In this document: piece by piece, positions 1 through 6,210 of the stretch | Layout of the letters: each line of letters opens with the position of its first letter | Position numbering within the stretch: the stretch's first letter is position 1 | Assembly: GCA_009881125.1 (NCBI GenBank) | Contig: WXFH01000243.1 | Location: 1 to 12,944 of the forward strand | Source: Acidaminobacter sp. | GTDB taxonomy: Bacteria; Bacillota_A; Clostridia; Peptostreptococcales; Acidaminobacteraceae | Direction: 5' to 3' | DNA: 12,944 nucleotides | The notes under the pieces: generated by a model | Told to the model about the DNA's origin: nothing | Databases searched by the model: none | Seen by the model: the letters and a program-made list of their open reading frames with translations, nothing else | Made by a program: the position numbers and the translations under genes

Positions 1-58
1 CTCCTTTGAATAGTTAATCTTCCGGGACAATTATAGTAAAAACTTCACTATAAGTCGA
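1..58 (-). promoter_or_regulatory. Promoter and ribosome binding site of a leftward gene starting beyond the left edge
   Basis: Read on the minus strand, a perfect TATAAT (30-35) lies 17 bp from TCGACT (53-58), a 4/6 match to TTGACA. An AAAGGAG ribosome binding site sits at 1-7, right at the edge, so a start codon is expected a few bases outside the window. The gene itself is not visible. An inverted repeat with arms at 44-57 and 80-93 (TTCACTnnAAGTCG, 12 of 14 positions paired) covers most of the -35 hexamer and could be an operator; that role is inference. Confidence 0.5.
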
Positions 59-106
59 GTGTTTTTGCTTTTTATTAAACGACTTGAAGTGAAAAAATTT
101 ACACCT

Positions 107-154
107 GCCCGCTGCCTGTGCCAGATTTCCTGAAAAACAGGTACAGCGGTGGGC
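107..154. other. Strong imperfect hairpin of unknown function
   Basis: Arms 107-119 and 143-154 pair over 12 bp with two G-T wobbles and one bulged C. Inside them CCTG (129-132) pairs with CAGG (138-141) around an AAAAA loop. No T-tract follows on either strand, so it does not look like an intrinsic terminator, and it matches no riboswitch class I recognise. It lies between the leftward promoter at 30-58 and rtcB. The rest of 155-394 shows no convincing gene and no clear rtcB promoter. Confidence 0.4.
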
Positions 155-394
155 GCATAGTTGTTTATACCCCGCTTAATCTGAATTAAATCTCGAATGG
201 GAATTCTCCTTAGTCAAGCGTTCACCTCCGGGTAAAGATTTTTGAGCAGCTCAGCCTTATTTGTGGCTTTCTTACAGAAGCACCGGCATCAGAATTCCCT
301 GAAAATCCACCTCAGCGCATCCAATCAACCAATCAAGCAGTGGTTATGATAAGATTGTATAGAGACTCTCACGCATTCCTGAAGGAGGTATGCC

Positions 395-1639
395 ATGTTC
401 ACCCTATTTGACCCCGGCCGCCAAAAACTCCCTATTAAAGTCTGGCTGGAGAATGCCGGAGAACTTGAACCCGCCTGTTTGGAACAGGCCAGAAATCTCT
501 CGAACCTGCCCTTTGCCCACGGCTGGATAGCCTTGATGCCGGATACGCACAGCGGTTATGGCATGCCTATAGGCGGTGTTCTGGCAACGCGTGGCGTTAT
601 TATTCCAAATGCGGTCGGTGTCGACATAGGCTGTGGCGTGATCTTTGAACAAACCTCCGTCAAAGTTGCTGAGGTTTTTAAAGGTGACGCAGGAAAGCGG
701 CTGTTGGAGGTTATTGTCAGCGAGATCCTGCGGACAATCCCAACTGGCTTTGAACATCATAAGCAAAAGCATCCCTGTCTGGCTGCGGATCGGTTTGAGA
801 AAGTGCTTTCAGGTTTTAAAATCAACGGTTTTGAGCAGACACTATTACAGGAGCTCGAACGCGCAAGTTTTCAGGTTGGCACTTTAGGCGGCGGCAACCA
901 TTTTATTGAACTTCAGGAGGATGACGAGGGTTATCTTTGTCTTATGGTTCATTCGGGTTCCAGAAATGTGGGACATACTTTGTGTACCCATTTCAACAAG
1001 CTGGCAAAGTCCCTGAGCGGCCGCTTGCAGCCGGTCATCCCCGCCAAATGGGATCTCGCTTATCTTCCTGCTGAGAGTCCCGAAGGCCAGGCCTACATCA
1101 GATGGATGCAGTTTGCCCTTGACTTCGCCCACGAAAACCGCGAAATCATGATGGAACGGGTCCGCGGCATCGTTGAAAAGGCGCTGGCACCACGTTTGGC
1201 AGCGCACACGTTTGAGATCCCGGCACACCACCATTGTCATCACAATTACGCCAGTATGGAAGTTCATGACAATCAAACGCTCTGGGTTCACCGGAAAGGT
1301 GCCATTCGGGTTATGAAAGGTGAGACAGGCATCATTCCCGGTGCCATGGGCAGTTATTCCTATCTGGTACGTGGAAAAGGCAGCGCCGAAAGCTTCAATT
1401 CCTGTTCTCACGGCGCCGGACGCAAGATGAGCCGTCATGAAGCCAAGAAGCGATATTCACTTCAGGATACGCTGAAAGATTTAGACCATCAGAAAGTTGT
1501 CCTTGGAAAAGTTAAAAAAGGAGATCTCGGCGAGGAATCCAGATTAGCATATAAGGATATCGATGAAGTGATTCAAAACGAGCTCGATCTGATCGAACCC
1601 CTCAAGAGAATGAAAACACTGGCAGTCGTCAAAGGATAA
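395..1639 (+). CDS. rtcB: RtcB-family RNA ligase
   Basis: RtcB enzymes join RNA ends carrying a 2',3'-cyclic or 3'-phosphate to 5'-OH ends, using GTP and Mn2+, through a guanylylated histidine. The family motifs appear in order: GVDIGCG around residues 75-81 (Asp77 and Cys80 as metal ligands), GTLGGGNHF near 162-170 (His169), HSGSRNVG at 186-193 (His186), the His-rich HHHCHHNYASME segment near 278-289, and SCSHGAGRKMSR at 336-347 with His339 as the expected guanylylated residue. It ends in VVKG, matching the C-terminal active-site Lys-Gly of the family. The start is supported by GAAGGAGG six bases upstream. At 414 residues it is shorter than the roughly 480 of archaeal RtcB, typical of one bacterial subgroup. 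No RtcA, archease or prfH gene is adjacent. The substrate here is unknown; repair of damaged tRNA or rRNA is the usual suggestion. Confidence 0.95.
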   Translation: MFTLFDPGRQKLPIKVWLENAGELEPACLEQARNLSNLPFAHGWIALMPDTHSGYGMPIGGVLATRGVIIPNAVGVDIGCGVIFEQTSVKVAEVFKGDAGKRLLEVIVSEILRTIPTGFEHHKQKHPCLAADRFEKVLSGFKINGFEQTLLQELERASFQVGTLGGGNHFIELQEDDEGYLCLMVHSGSRNVGHTLCTHFNKLAKSLSGRLQPVIPAKWDLAYLPAESPEGQAYIRWMQFALDFAHENREIMMERVRGIVEKALAPRLAAHTFEIPAHHHCHHNYASMEVHDNQTLWVHRKGAIRVMKGETGIIPGAMGSYSYLVRGKGSAESFNSCSHGAGRKMSRHEAKKRYSLQDTLKDLDHQKVVLGKVKKGDLGEESRLAYKDIDEVIQNELDLIEPLKRMKTLAVVKG

Positions 1640-1655
1640 ACTCTTCAAAAAACAC

Positions 1656-1692
1656 TAAACGCCTTTGTCATGATCAGTGACAAAGGCGTTTA
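1656..1692. terminator. Convergent terminator between rtcB and microprotein copy 1
   Basis: A perfect 15-bp stem (1656-1670 with 1678-1692) closes a 7-base loop. On the minus strand the stem is followed by GTGTTTTTTG, a good U-tract, so it should end transcription of the microprotein gene at 1718. It probably also stops rtcB transcripts, with a weaker tail on that side. Confidence 0.85.
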
Positions 1693-1717
1693 ACTTCTGG
1701 GGCCGGATTGGTTCATT

Positions 1718-1876
1718 CTAGTTTTCCATCTCCTTGTAACCGTAGAGACCAGCATAATCGTTGTCGATTTCGTGATCGCATGAGTCACAAACTCCAAAAC
1801 GATTGACTTTCTTTTCATCTCCACAACGTTTGCAGGTTTCTACAGTCCATTGATCTTTGCTGATGTACTTCTCCAT
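1718..1876 (-). CDS. Zinc-ribbon-like microprotein, copy 1
   Basis: A 52-residue protein starting MEKYISKDQW, with two CxxC knuckles (C15-K-R-C18 and C30-D-S-C33) spaced as in small zinc ribbons, then an acidic, Tyr-rich tail ending YGYKEMEN. Zinc binding is inferred from the cysteines; I do not recognise a named family. There is no signal peptide or membrane segment, so it is probably cytoplasmic. The start at 1876 is chosen because GGGAGG lies eight bases upstream; a longer open frame reaches 1957 but would run back through the promoter. It encodes exactly the same protein as copy 2, with nine synonymous codon differences plus a different stop codon. It has its own promoter (1929-1957) and terminator (1656-1692). 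Confidence 0.82.
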   Translation of the reverse strand: MEKYISKDQWTVETCKRCGDEKKVNRFGVCDSCDHEIDNDYAGLYGYKEMEN

Positions 1877-1895
1877 AGTGTTTTCCTCCCTTATC

Positions 1896-1917
1896 GAATA
1901 ATTGTATACAATTATTC
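1896..1917. promoter_or_regulatory. Perfect 22-bp palindrome in the 5' leader of copy 1
   Basis: The half-site GAATAATTGTA is followed directly by its exact reverse complement. It lies between the -10 box (1929-1934) and the ribosome binding site of the microprotein gene, where a dimeric repressor could bind. Copies 2 and 3 lack it. It is A+T-rich, so cruciform or hairpin formation without a protein partner is also possible. Confidence 0.5.
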
Positions 1918-1928
1918 TCTTTGTGATT

Positions 1929-1957
1929 ATTATATGTGGTAATCTTTCATTTTTCAA
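1929..1957 (-). promoter_or_regulatory. Promoter P1 of microprotein copy 1
   Basis: On the minus strand TTGAAA (-35, 1952-1957) and TATAAT (-10, 1929-1934) are separated by exactly 17 bp. The spacer contains AATGAAAGATT, which recurs in similar form in the spacers of the two related promoters at 2543-2571 and 2970-2998. After the -10 the sequence AATCACAA is shared with the 2543 promoter. Confidence 0.8.
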
Positions 1958-2035
1958 CCCCTTTTTTCAGTAAAAGCACAATATTTCTATGTTTTTTTGC
2001 AAATACATAACGTGTAACTTGCATTTTTAACTCCA
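1929..2035 (-). repeat. Repeated promoter module, unit 1
   Basis: About 105 bp resemble the units at 2543-2645 and 2970-3075. The shared order on the minus strand is: a distal box AAATGCAAGTT (2016-2026), a TTTGCAAAAAAACAT segment, an A-tract with GGGG, then the promoter with a second box of the same type between -35 and -10 (1941-1951). The two boxes are direct repeats 75 bp apart. Confidence 0.7.
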
Positions 2036-2081
2036 AAAAGAATCTTGTTTTGCAAATGATACATTTTATAAAATAAAAAAT

Positions 2082-2115
2082 GCGCCCTGGTCGACTTTTA
2101 TCTCGACGAGGGCGC
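2082..2115 (-). terminator. Terminator of the copy 3 - copy 2 operon
   Basis: Stem 2082-2094 with 2103-2115 (13 pairs, one mismatch) is followed on the minus strand by ATTTTTTATTTTAT, a strong U-tract. It lies just past the copy 2 stop codon. The stretch between stop and stem resembles that after copy 1 (both contain CCCAGAA), showing that the duplication extended into the 3' region. Confidence 0.85.
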
Positions 2116-2143
2116 TCAGTTTCTGGGCTCAGGCTGAATCATC

Positions 2144-2302
2144 TTAGTTTTCCATCTCCTTGTAGCCATAGAGACCAGCATAATCATTGTCGATTTCGTG
2201 ATCGCATGAGTCACAAACTCCAAAACGATTGACCTTCTTCTCATCTCCACAGCGTTTGCAGGTTTCCACGGTCCATTGATCTTTGCTGATATACTTCTCC
2301 AT
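2144..2302 (-). CDS. Zinc-ribbon-like microprotein, copy 2
   Basis: It encodes 52 residues identical to copy 1 (four cysteines at 15, 18, 30 and 33), while the DNA differs at nine synonymous third positions (codons 4, 11, 12, 17, 21, 23, 39, 45, 46) and in the stop codon. That pattern indicates selection to keep the protein unchanged, or recurrent conversion. An AGGAGG ribosome binding site lies eight bases before the ATG. No promoter is seen in the 35 bp separating it from copy 3, so it is probably co-transcribed with copy 3 from the 2543-2571 promoter. It ends before the terminator at 2082-2115. It is short enough to be missed by ordinary gene calling. Function unknown. Confidence 0.82.
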   Translation of the reverse strand: MEKYISKDQWTVETCKRCGDEKKVNRFGVCDSCDHEIDNDYAGLYGYKEMEN

Positions 2303-2337
2303 AATGTTTTCCTCCTAAAATAGTTAATTATGATGTC

Positions 2338-2496
2338 TTAGTTTTCCATTTCCTTGTAGCCATAGATCCCTGCATAGTCATTATCAATTTCATGATCGCA
2401 AGTTTCACAAACTCCAAAACGATTGACTTTCTTTTCATCCCCACAGCGTTTGCATACTTCTACATTCCACTGGTCTTTGCTTAAGTATTTGTCCAT
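2338..2496 (-). CDS. Zinc-ribbon-like microprotein, copy 3 (divergent)
   Basis: This third 52-residue paralogue starts MDKYLSKDQW. It differs from copies 1 and 2 at seven conservative positions (E2D, I5L, T11N, T14V, D31E, S32T, L44I). All four cysteines, the GDEKKVNRFGVC core and the YGYKEMEN end are kept. GGAGG lies six bases before the ATG. It is the first gene after promoter P3 and probably forms an operon with copy 2. The length is exactly conserved, which argues for a functional protein. It could bind zinc or iron, and might be a transcription-associated or ribosome-associated ribbon, but nothing in the sequence settles the role. Confidence 0.82.
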   Translation of the reverse strand: MDKYLSKDQWNVEVCKRCGDEKKVNRFGVCETCDHEIDNDYAGIYGYKEMEN

Positions 2497-2542
2497 AATA
2501 TCCTCCTTAAGTTTTTTATGTGGTTCTTAACCTCTTGTGATT

Positions 2543-2571
2543 ATTATAAGTTATCAACTTTCACTTTGCAA
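2543..2571 (-). promoter_or_regulatory. Promoter P3 of microprotein copies 3 and 2
   Basis: TTGCAA (2566-2571) and TATAAT (2543-2548) on the minus strand are 17 bp apart. The spacer carries AGTGAAAGTT, the same box as in P1 and P4. TATAATAATCACAA is shared with P1. The leader to copy 3 is about 40 bases and contains GGTT/AACC as a small inverted repeat. Confidence 0.8.
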
Positions 2572-2645
2572 CACTTTTTTTGATTAATTTTATGTTTTTT
2601 ATCTTATTTTTGCAAGTTTAAGTATTCTAACTTTCATTTTTGATA
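2543..2645 (-). repeat. Repeated promoter module, unit 2
   Basis: The distal box AAATGAAAGTT (2629-2639) and the promoter box (2556-2566) are direct repeats 73 bp apart. Between them lie ACTTGCAAAAA and AAAAAACAT segments matching the other two units. Confidence 0.65.
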
Positions 2646-2965
2646 AACGCATGAAATATATTTTTCTTTTGTCTAAATATAGATTGAAAAGACGTCATTG
2701 TAATTTTAGGTTTATTATTCTTTTTGTTGTTTGTTTATGCTGTTTCTTCTTTTTCTAAATCTCTCAAATCCTTGCACCAACCAGCTTGCAAACCATTCAC
2801 CACTTTACGCCGAACAACTTCATTCCAGAGTCACATCAATTCAGACTTGAATCAACACTCAATTTTGAAATCCAACCTGCATATTCCTGCAGATTAGGTG
2901 GGTGAGTTTCGTTTTACCGTATCACAACTTCGTTCGAAACGTTTTATGTAACCCAAGCTATTAAT
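2646..2965. other. Gene-poor A+T-rich spacer, possibly a decayed gene
   Basis: No intact gene is seen. On the minus strand two adjacent short open stretches in different frames read like degraded coding sequence. One contains NLQEYAGWISKLSVDSS and stops. The next, around 2733-2830, contains LWNEVVRRKVVNGLQAGWCK and ends in a Lys/Glu-rich tail with a TAA stop. They would lie downstream of promoter P4 and could be remnants of a gene once served by it. I recognise no family, and chance open frames are equally possible. Confidence 0.25.
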
Positions 2966-2969
2966 GAAT

Positions 2970-2998
2970 ATTATAGCTGCCTAACTTTCATTTTACAA
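2970..2998 (-). promoter_or_regulatory. Orphan promoter P4
   Basis: TTGTAA (2993-2998) and TATAAT (2970-2975) with a 17-bp spacer containing AATGAAAGTT, matching P1 and P3. No intact gene follows within about 400 bp before P3, although transcripts could run on into copies 3 and 2. Confidence 0.65.
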
Positions 2999-3075
2999 CC
3001 CCCATTTTCGCGATTTTAGCCATTTATCAATGTTTTTTTACAAGTACACAATTCATAACTTGCATTATTGATTTT
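2970..3075 (-). repeat. Repeated promoter module, unit 3 (no intact gene after it)
   Basis: The distal box TAATGCAAGTT (3057-3067) and promoter box (2983-2993) are 74 bp apart. The intervening segment, including AAAAAAACAT and GGGGGTTG, closely follows unit 1. Similarity continues beyond to a TTTTATAAAATAAAA stretch next to the neighbouring terminator, seen at 2066-2080 and 3106-3120. Confidence 0.7.
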
Positions 3076-3121
3076 CTTTTGCAAGTTTTATATTCGTCAA
3101 ATATATTTTATAAAATAAAAA

Positions 3122-3145
3122 GTCGCCTTCAAAATCGAAGGCGAC
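3122..3145 (-). terminator. Terminator of the methyltransferase gene
   Basis: A perfect 9-bp G+C-rich stem (3122-3130 with 3137-3145) and 6-base loop, followed on the minus strand by TTTTTATTTTAT. It lies about 50 bp past the methyltransferase stop codon. Confidence 0.85.
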
Positions 3146-3195
3146 GCCTGTATAACTTGTATAGATATTAAATTTTATCTGCTTTAGGCTCAAAA

Positions 3196-3915
3196 TCAGC
3201 GATTTGCGACAGCGACTATAGCAGGGCTCTCCGATGTGTACTCCGACCCGTCAAAGCTGCCAAAGAGCTTGATATTCCTAAAACCAGCCGTTTCCAGAGC
3301 GTTAATGAGATCCTTGGATACAATAGGCAGGAGCAGTGTCGAGGCTTCGAGTTTTCCCTCACCTTCAATTTCCAGCTGCCCGTTAAAAACGATGCGGGAG
3401 TCCTTAATTTCGTAGGATCTATGGAAGCGCATGCGGCCTTCCTGACGGTCAATCAGCGGCAGAGAGAGCTCATTATGCGCCAACACCCTGTCATAATTGA
3501 CCGTTTGAATGACAATTGATCCCCCGTCATTCAACTTATCATAGCAATCCTTCATCAGTTGACCGACCTCTTCCAGCGAATCCAAGTGCACTATTGTATT
3601 CCCTATAGAATAAATCAAGTCAAAAGCTCCGACATTTAGACCGGATAACCGTCGCATGTCGTAGACAAGCGCTCTGGGAGGTGTGTCATCATTTTCCGTT
3701 TTCGAGACCAGCTGCTCCACCATAGGTGAGTCAGTGTCAAACGCACATACATCATACCCCAGTCTTGCAAGCGGAATCGCATAAGTACCCGTCGCGCAGC
3801 CCACATCCAGCACACGGCCGCGTTCTGGCAGCAAGGCTTTAAGATAAGTCAAATGTTTCTCATTGGTAGGGAAGATCACATCATAATATCGTCCAAGCAT
3901 CTCATAAAAGTCCAT
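3196..3915 (-). CDS. Class I SAM-dependent methyltransferase
   Basis: A 239-residue soluble protein with the Rossmann-type SAM-binding signature: motif I VLDVGCATGTYAIPLA at residues 35-50, the acidic residue of motif II at Asp60 (AFDTDSPM), an acidic motif near 85 (VYDMRRL), and the post-strand-4 segment FDLIYSIGNTIVHL at 98-111. Its C-terminal half (about 140-239) is a beta-rich region typical of small-molecule or unassigned methyltransferases. The substrate cannot be told from sequence. The start is supported by GAGGTGA upstream. It lies 99 bp after the GH18 gene on the same strand. A TATAAT (4005-4010) in that gap lacks a good -35, so it may be read from the upstream gene or a weak promoter. 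A terminator follows at 3122-3145. Confidence 0.85.
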   Translation of the reverse strand: MDFYEMLGRYYDVIFPTNEKHLTYLKALLPERGRVLDVGCATGTYAIPLARLGYDVCAFDTDSPMVEQLVSKTENDDTPPRALVYDMRRLSGLNVGAFDLIYSIGNTIVHLDSLEEVGQLMKDCYDKLNDGGSIVIQTVNYDRVLAHNELSLPLIDRQEGRMRFHRSYEIKDSRIVFNGQLEIEGEGKLEASTLLLPIVSKDLINALETAGFRNIKLFGSFDGSEYTSESPAIVAVANR

Positions 3916-4014
3916 AGGATCACCTCATCCAATTCTTCATCAGGGCTTAAGCCCAGTCGTCGTTCATTACTGCCATGACTTCGTCGCGGGTCGTTGACCT
4001 TCGTATTATACCCT

Positions 4015-5652
4015 TCAACGGCTTTTAATAATCTCCCATACCTCTTCATTCGCAAAATCCACAGACCAAAAGCCCAGCCCGGGTAGATTGTATTGTTCCA
4101 TCAAGTCGAGCCTCATTCCTAAAGATGTCTCATCTTCCAGCCAAACTCTGAATTTCGAAGCGCCAGAAAGGTATTCCACATAATTCTGACCCGTCTTCGG
4201 ATCATAGACAGGCATCAGATTATTATCCTTCAGCCAGCCATCCGTCCTTAGATAACTCATAGTTGATGAACTCACCTTTTTCGAGACCCCCGCCTCTTCC
4301 CAGATCCGAGTGTACAGCGGCATGCCAAGGATCAGCTTTTCCCGCGGAATAAGCGCCAGACTTTTTTCAATGCCCGTCACGACCCAGTCGCGAGAGGCAA
4401 CAGAGCCTGCTTTTGAACTGGATGCCCAATGTTCGTCATAAGCCATCAGGAACATATAATCGACAGCACCGGAGAGCGTCTTGCGGTCGTAGACCTTGGA
4501 CCACTGGTCGCTCCCCTCCGGCACGGTGACATCAACCGAAACCCATTTTCCAACCCGCCTCAGTGCATCAGACAGTTTTTTCACATAGGCAGAGAACAGA
4601 TCCTGATCTTTCAGATACATATTCTCAAAATCTATGTTGATCCCATCCAACCCAAATGCCACCGCGTAGGCTACCACATGCGCAATCGTCCGATCCGCAA
4701 GAACTTCACTACGAAGCATCTCAGAGGTCCACGCCGGACTGAAATGGTTGGCGTACAGCCCCCAGACCTGCCAGCCTGCTTCTTGAGCGCTCAGGACATA
4801 TGCCATATCTGTCAGATTTAGAACAATCCCATCGACATTCATGTCAAACCAGGTCGGCATGATGACGTTGCCGACACCGGAACCATCGGCAGCATTGAAA
4901 TTAAAGTTGTGGTCATAGCGATGCACCTGATCCCAGGCAGCGACGATTCTTTCAATAGTTTGCCGGTCACCGGGCGGCACCACCTGCGGCAGAACATTCG
5001 CCTCCTGTACACTCACTGCCAGGGTCGCGTCGATGAGCCCAATTCGCCCATCCGGATGAATGACACTCAGGCCCCCGTCATCCGACTTTACAGCAGTCAG
5101 GTACTTATCCGACATAATTTCAAAAGTTTTGACCCCGTCCAAAACAGCAAAGGTCTTCTTCGCCACCCTCATGTTCACCACTTCAGCGCGATGGGTCACA
5201 ATGTTGATAATCCCCGTTTCGAGGTTGCGGGTCCAGTACATGCGAAACAGACGCGACAACGCTTCGAGTTCCACAAAGTTCTGATCGTCCGCTGCGTAAA
5301 TCGGAAGGCTCAACGTCTCCAAGGATTCGCTCAGGAAAATGTCCGTTTCCGGATCCCCCGACTTGAAACCGAGGGCGTCAAATTTCATGTAAAGGCGCTC
5401 GCCAGAAGGACTGACATAAGCCCCCTCATCCAGCCAACCCTGCACAATTCTAATGTCCAGGAACAGCCGCCCCTCGTGTTCCAGATAAGTCATGCCGTTT
5501 GGTATGACTTCATCATCCACAGTCACCAGGGACTGGTAGAACGTTTCCGCAAAGCGTCCGGAAAGCTCATTGTATTTGAAGTACCAGTACCCCGCCGCCG
5601 AGGAAGACACCAGAAGCAGCAGGATCATAATTACCATCATCCAACGTTTCAT
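4015..5652 (-). CDS. Membrane-anchored glycoside hydrolase family 18 protein
   Basis: A 545-residue protein with an N-terminal hydrophobic helix (about residues 5-24, after MKRW) that acts as signal anchor or uncleaved signal peptide, putting the rest outside the cell. Residues about 40-155 look like a copper-amine-oxidase-like (stalk) domain as seen in many Clostridia wall proteins. The GH18 barrel runs from about 260 to 540, with the catalytic DGINIDFE at 336-343 (Glu343 the proton donor), LMAYDEHW at 402-409 and the closing GLGFWSVDF at 525-533. The context and the YaaH/SleL-like motifs fit hydrolysis of peptidoglycan or another N-acetylglucosamine polymer rather than free chitin, but the substrate is inference. 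No LysM domain is seen. A GGAGG lies eight bases before the ATG. The chromate transporter genes end 18 bp upstream on the same strand, so co-transcription is possible. Confidence 0.9.
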   Translation of the reverse strand: MKRWMMVIMILLLLVSSSAAGYWYFKYNELSGRFAETFYQSLVTVDDEVIPNGMTYLEHEGRLFLDIRIVQGWLDEGAYVSPSGERLYMKFDALGFKSGDPETDIFLSESLETLSLPIYAADDQNFVELEALSRLFRMYWTRNLETGIINIVTHRAEVVNMRVAKKTFAVLDGVKTFEIMSDKYLTAVKSDDGGLSVIHPDGRIGLIDATLAVSVQEANVLPQVVPPGDRQTIERIVAAWDQVHRYDHNFNFNAADGSGVGNVIMPTWFDMNVDGIVLNLTDMAYVLSAQEAGWQVWGLYANHFSPAWTSEMLRSEVLADRTIAHVVAYAVAFGLDGINIDFENMYLKDQDLFSAYVKKLSDALRRVGKWVSVDVTVPEGSDQWSKVYDRKTLSGAVDYMFLMAYDEHWASSSKAGSVASRDWVVTGIEKSLALIPREKLILGMPLYTRIWEEAGVSKKVSSSTMSYLRTDGWLKDNNLMPVYDPKTGQNYVEYLSGASKFRVWLEDETSLGMRLDLMEQYNLPGLGFWSVDFANEEVWEIIKSR

Positions 5653-5670
5653 AAATCACGCCTCCAACCA

Positions 5671-6210
5671 TTAGCCCATCAGCTCATAAAACACTGCTCC
5701 GAGGAGCCCCGAAATTCCCATCACCCATGTGACTCTGACCTTGACGCGGGTCAGCAGCAGAAAAGCTATTGCGCCGATGGTCACAGAACGCCAATCCCAG
5801 TCCACCGTCAAACCCGTAGAAACTGCCGCGCTCAGAATCAACGCGATCACAATGGGTCGAAGAGCGCTGAACACGCTTTGAATCAGGCGATGTTCTCTGT
5901 AAGGATAGAGTCGCCCAGCCAGCAGAACCGACAAGGTGATGCAGGTGACCACCACTGCGATGGTCGCCGCCATAGATCCGGGAAGGCCGCCCATTTTATA
6001 GCCCACATAAGTCGAGGTATTGATGGCGACCGGCCCCGGCGTCACCTGTGAGATGGACAAGATGTTGAGGAACTCGCGGTCCGTCAGCCAGTGGTGGATC
6101 CCGACCACCTCATGCCGAATCACCGGCAGGATGGCATACCCACCGCCAAAGCTGAAGGCGCCAATTTTGAGAAAAGTCAGTGACATTTGCAGAATAAGAG
6201 GAAGATTCAT
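5671..6210 (-). CDS. Chromate transporter, second half-size subunit
   Basis: A 179-residue membrane protein of the CHR family (short-chain type). The signature FSFGGGYAILPVI is at residues 19-31 and the conserved QVTPGPVAINT at 55-65. Several hydrophobic helices follow (about 78-100, 110-130, 140-178). Family members export chromate in characterised cases, but many homologues in anaerobes have no proven substrate. Its ATG overlaps the TGA of the upstream half-transporter by four bases (ATGA), indicating translational coupling and a likely heterodimer equivalent to a full-length two-domain ChrA. An AGGGGG ribosome binding site is embedded in the upstream gene's last codons. Confidence 0.9.
   Translation of the reverse strand: MNLPLILQMSLTFLKIGAFSFGGGYAILPVIRHEVVGIHHWLTDREFLNILSISQVTPGPVAINTSTYVGYKMGGLPGSMAATIAVVVTCITLSVLLAGRLYPYREHRLIQSVFSALRPIVIALILSAAVSTGLTVDWDWRSVTIGAIAFLLLTRVKVRVTWVMGISGLLGAVFYELMG

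Noticed and set aside
107..154. Riboswitch or T-box leader
   Set aside because: No conserved core of a known class was recognised and no T-box or anti-terminator/terminator pair follows before rtcB.
1877..1957. Longer start for microprotein copy 1
   Set aside because: It would place the coding region over the TATAAT box, and copies 2 and 3 align only from the internal ATG with its ribosome binding site.
1656..3145. CRISPR-like array suggested by repeated blocks
   Set aside because: The repeats are whole genes and promoter modules of irregular spacing, not short uniform repeats with spacers.
4909..6051. A 380-codon plus-strand open frame across the GH18 and chromate transporter genes
   Set aside because: It is antisense to two genes with clear family motifs and ribosome binding sites, its product is a His/Gln/Arg-rich mix with no domain, and it crosses a gene boundary.
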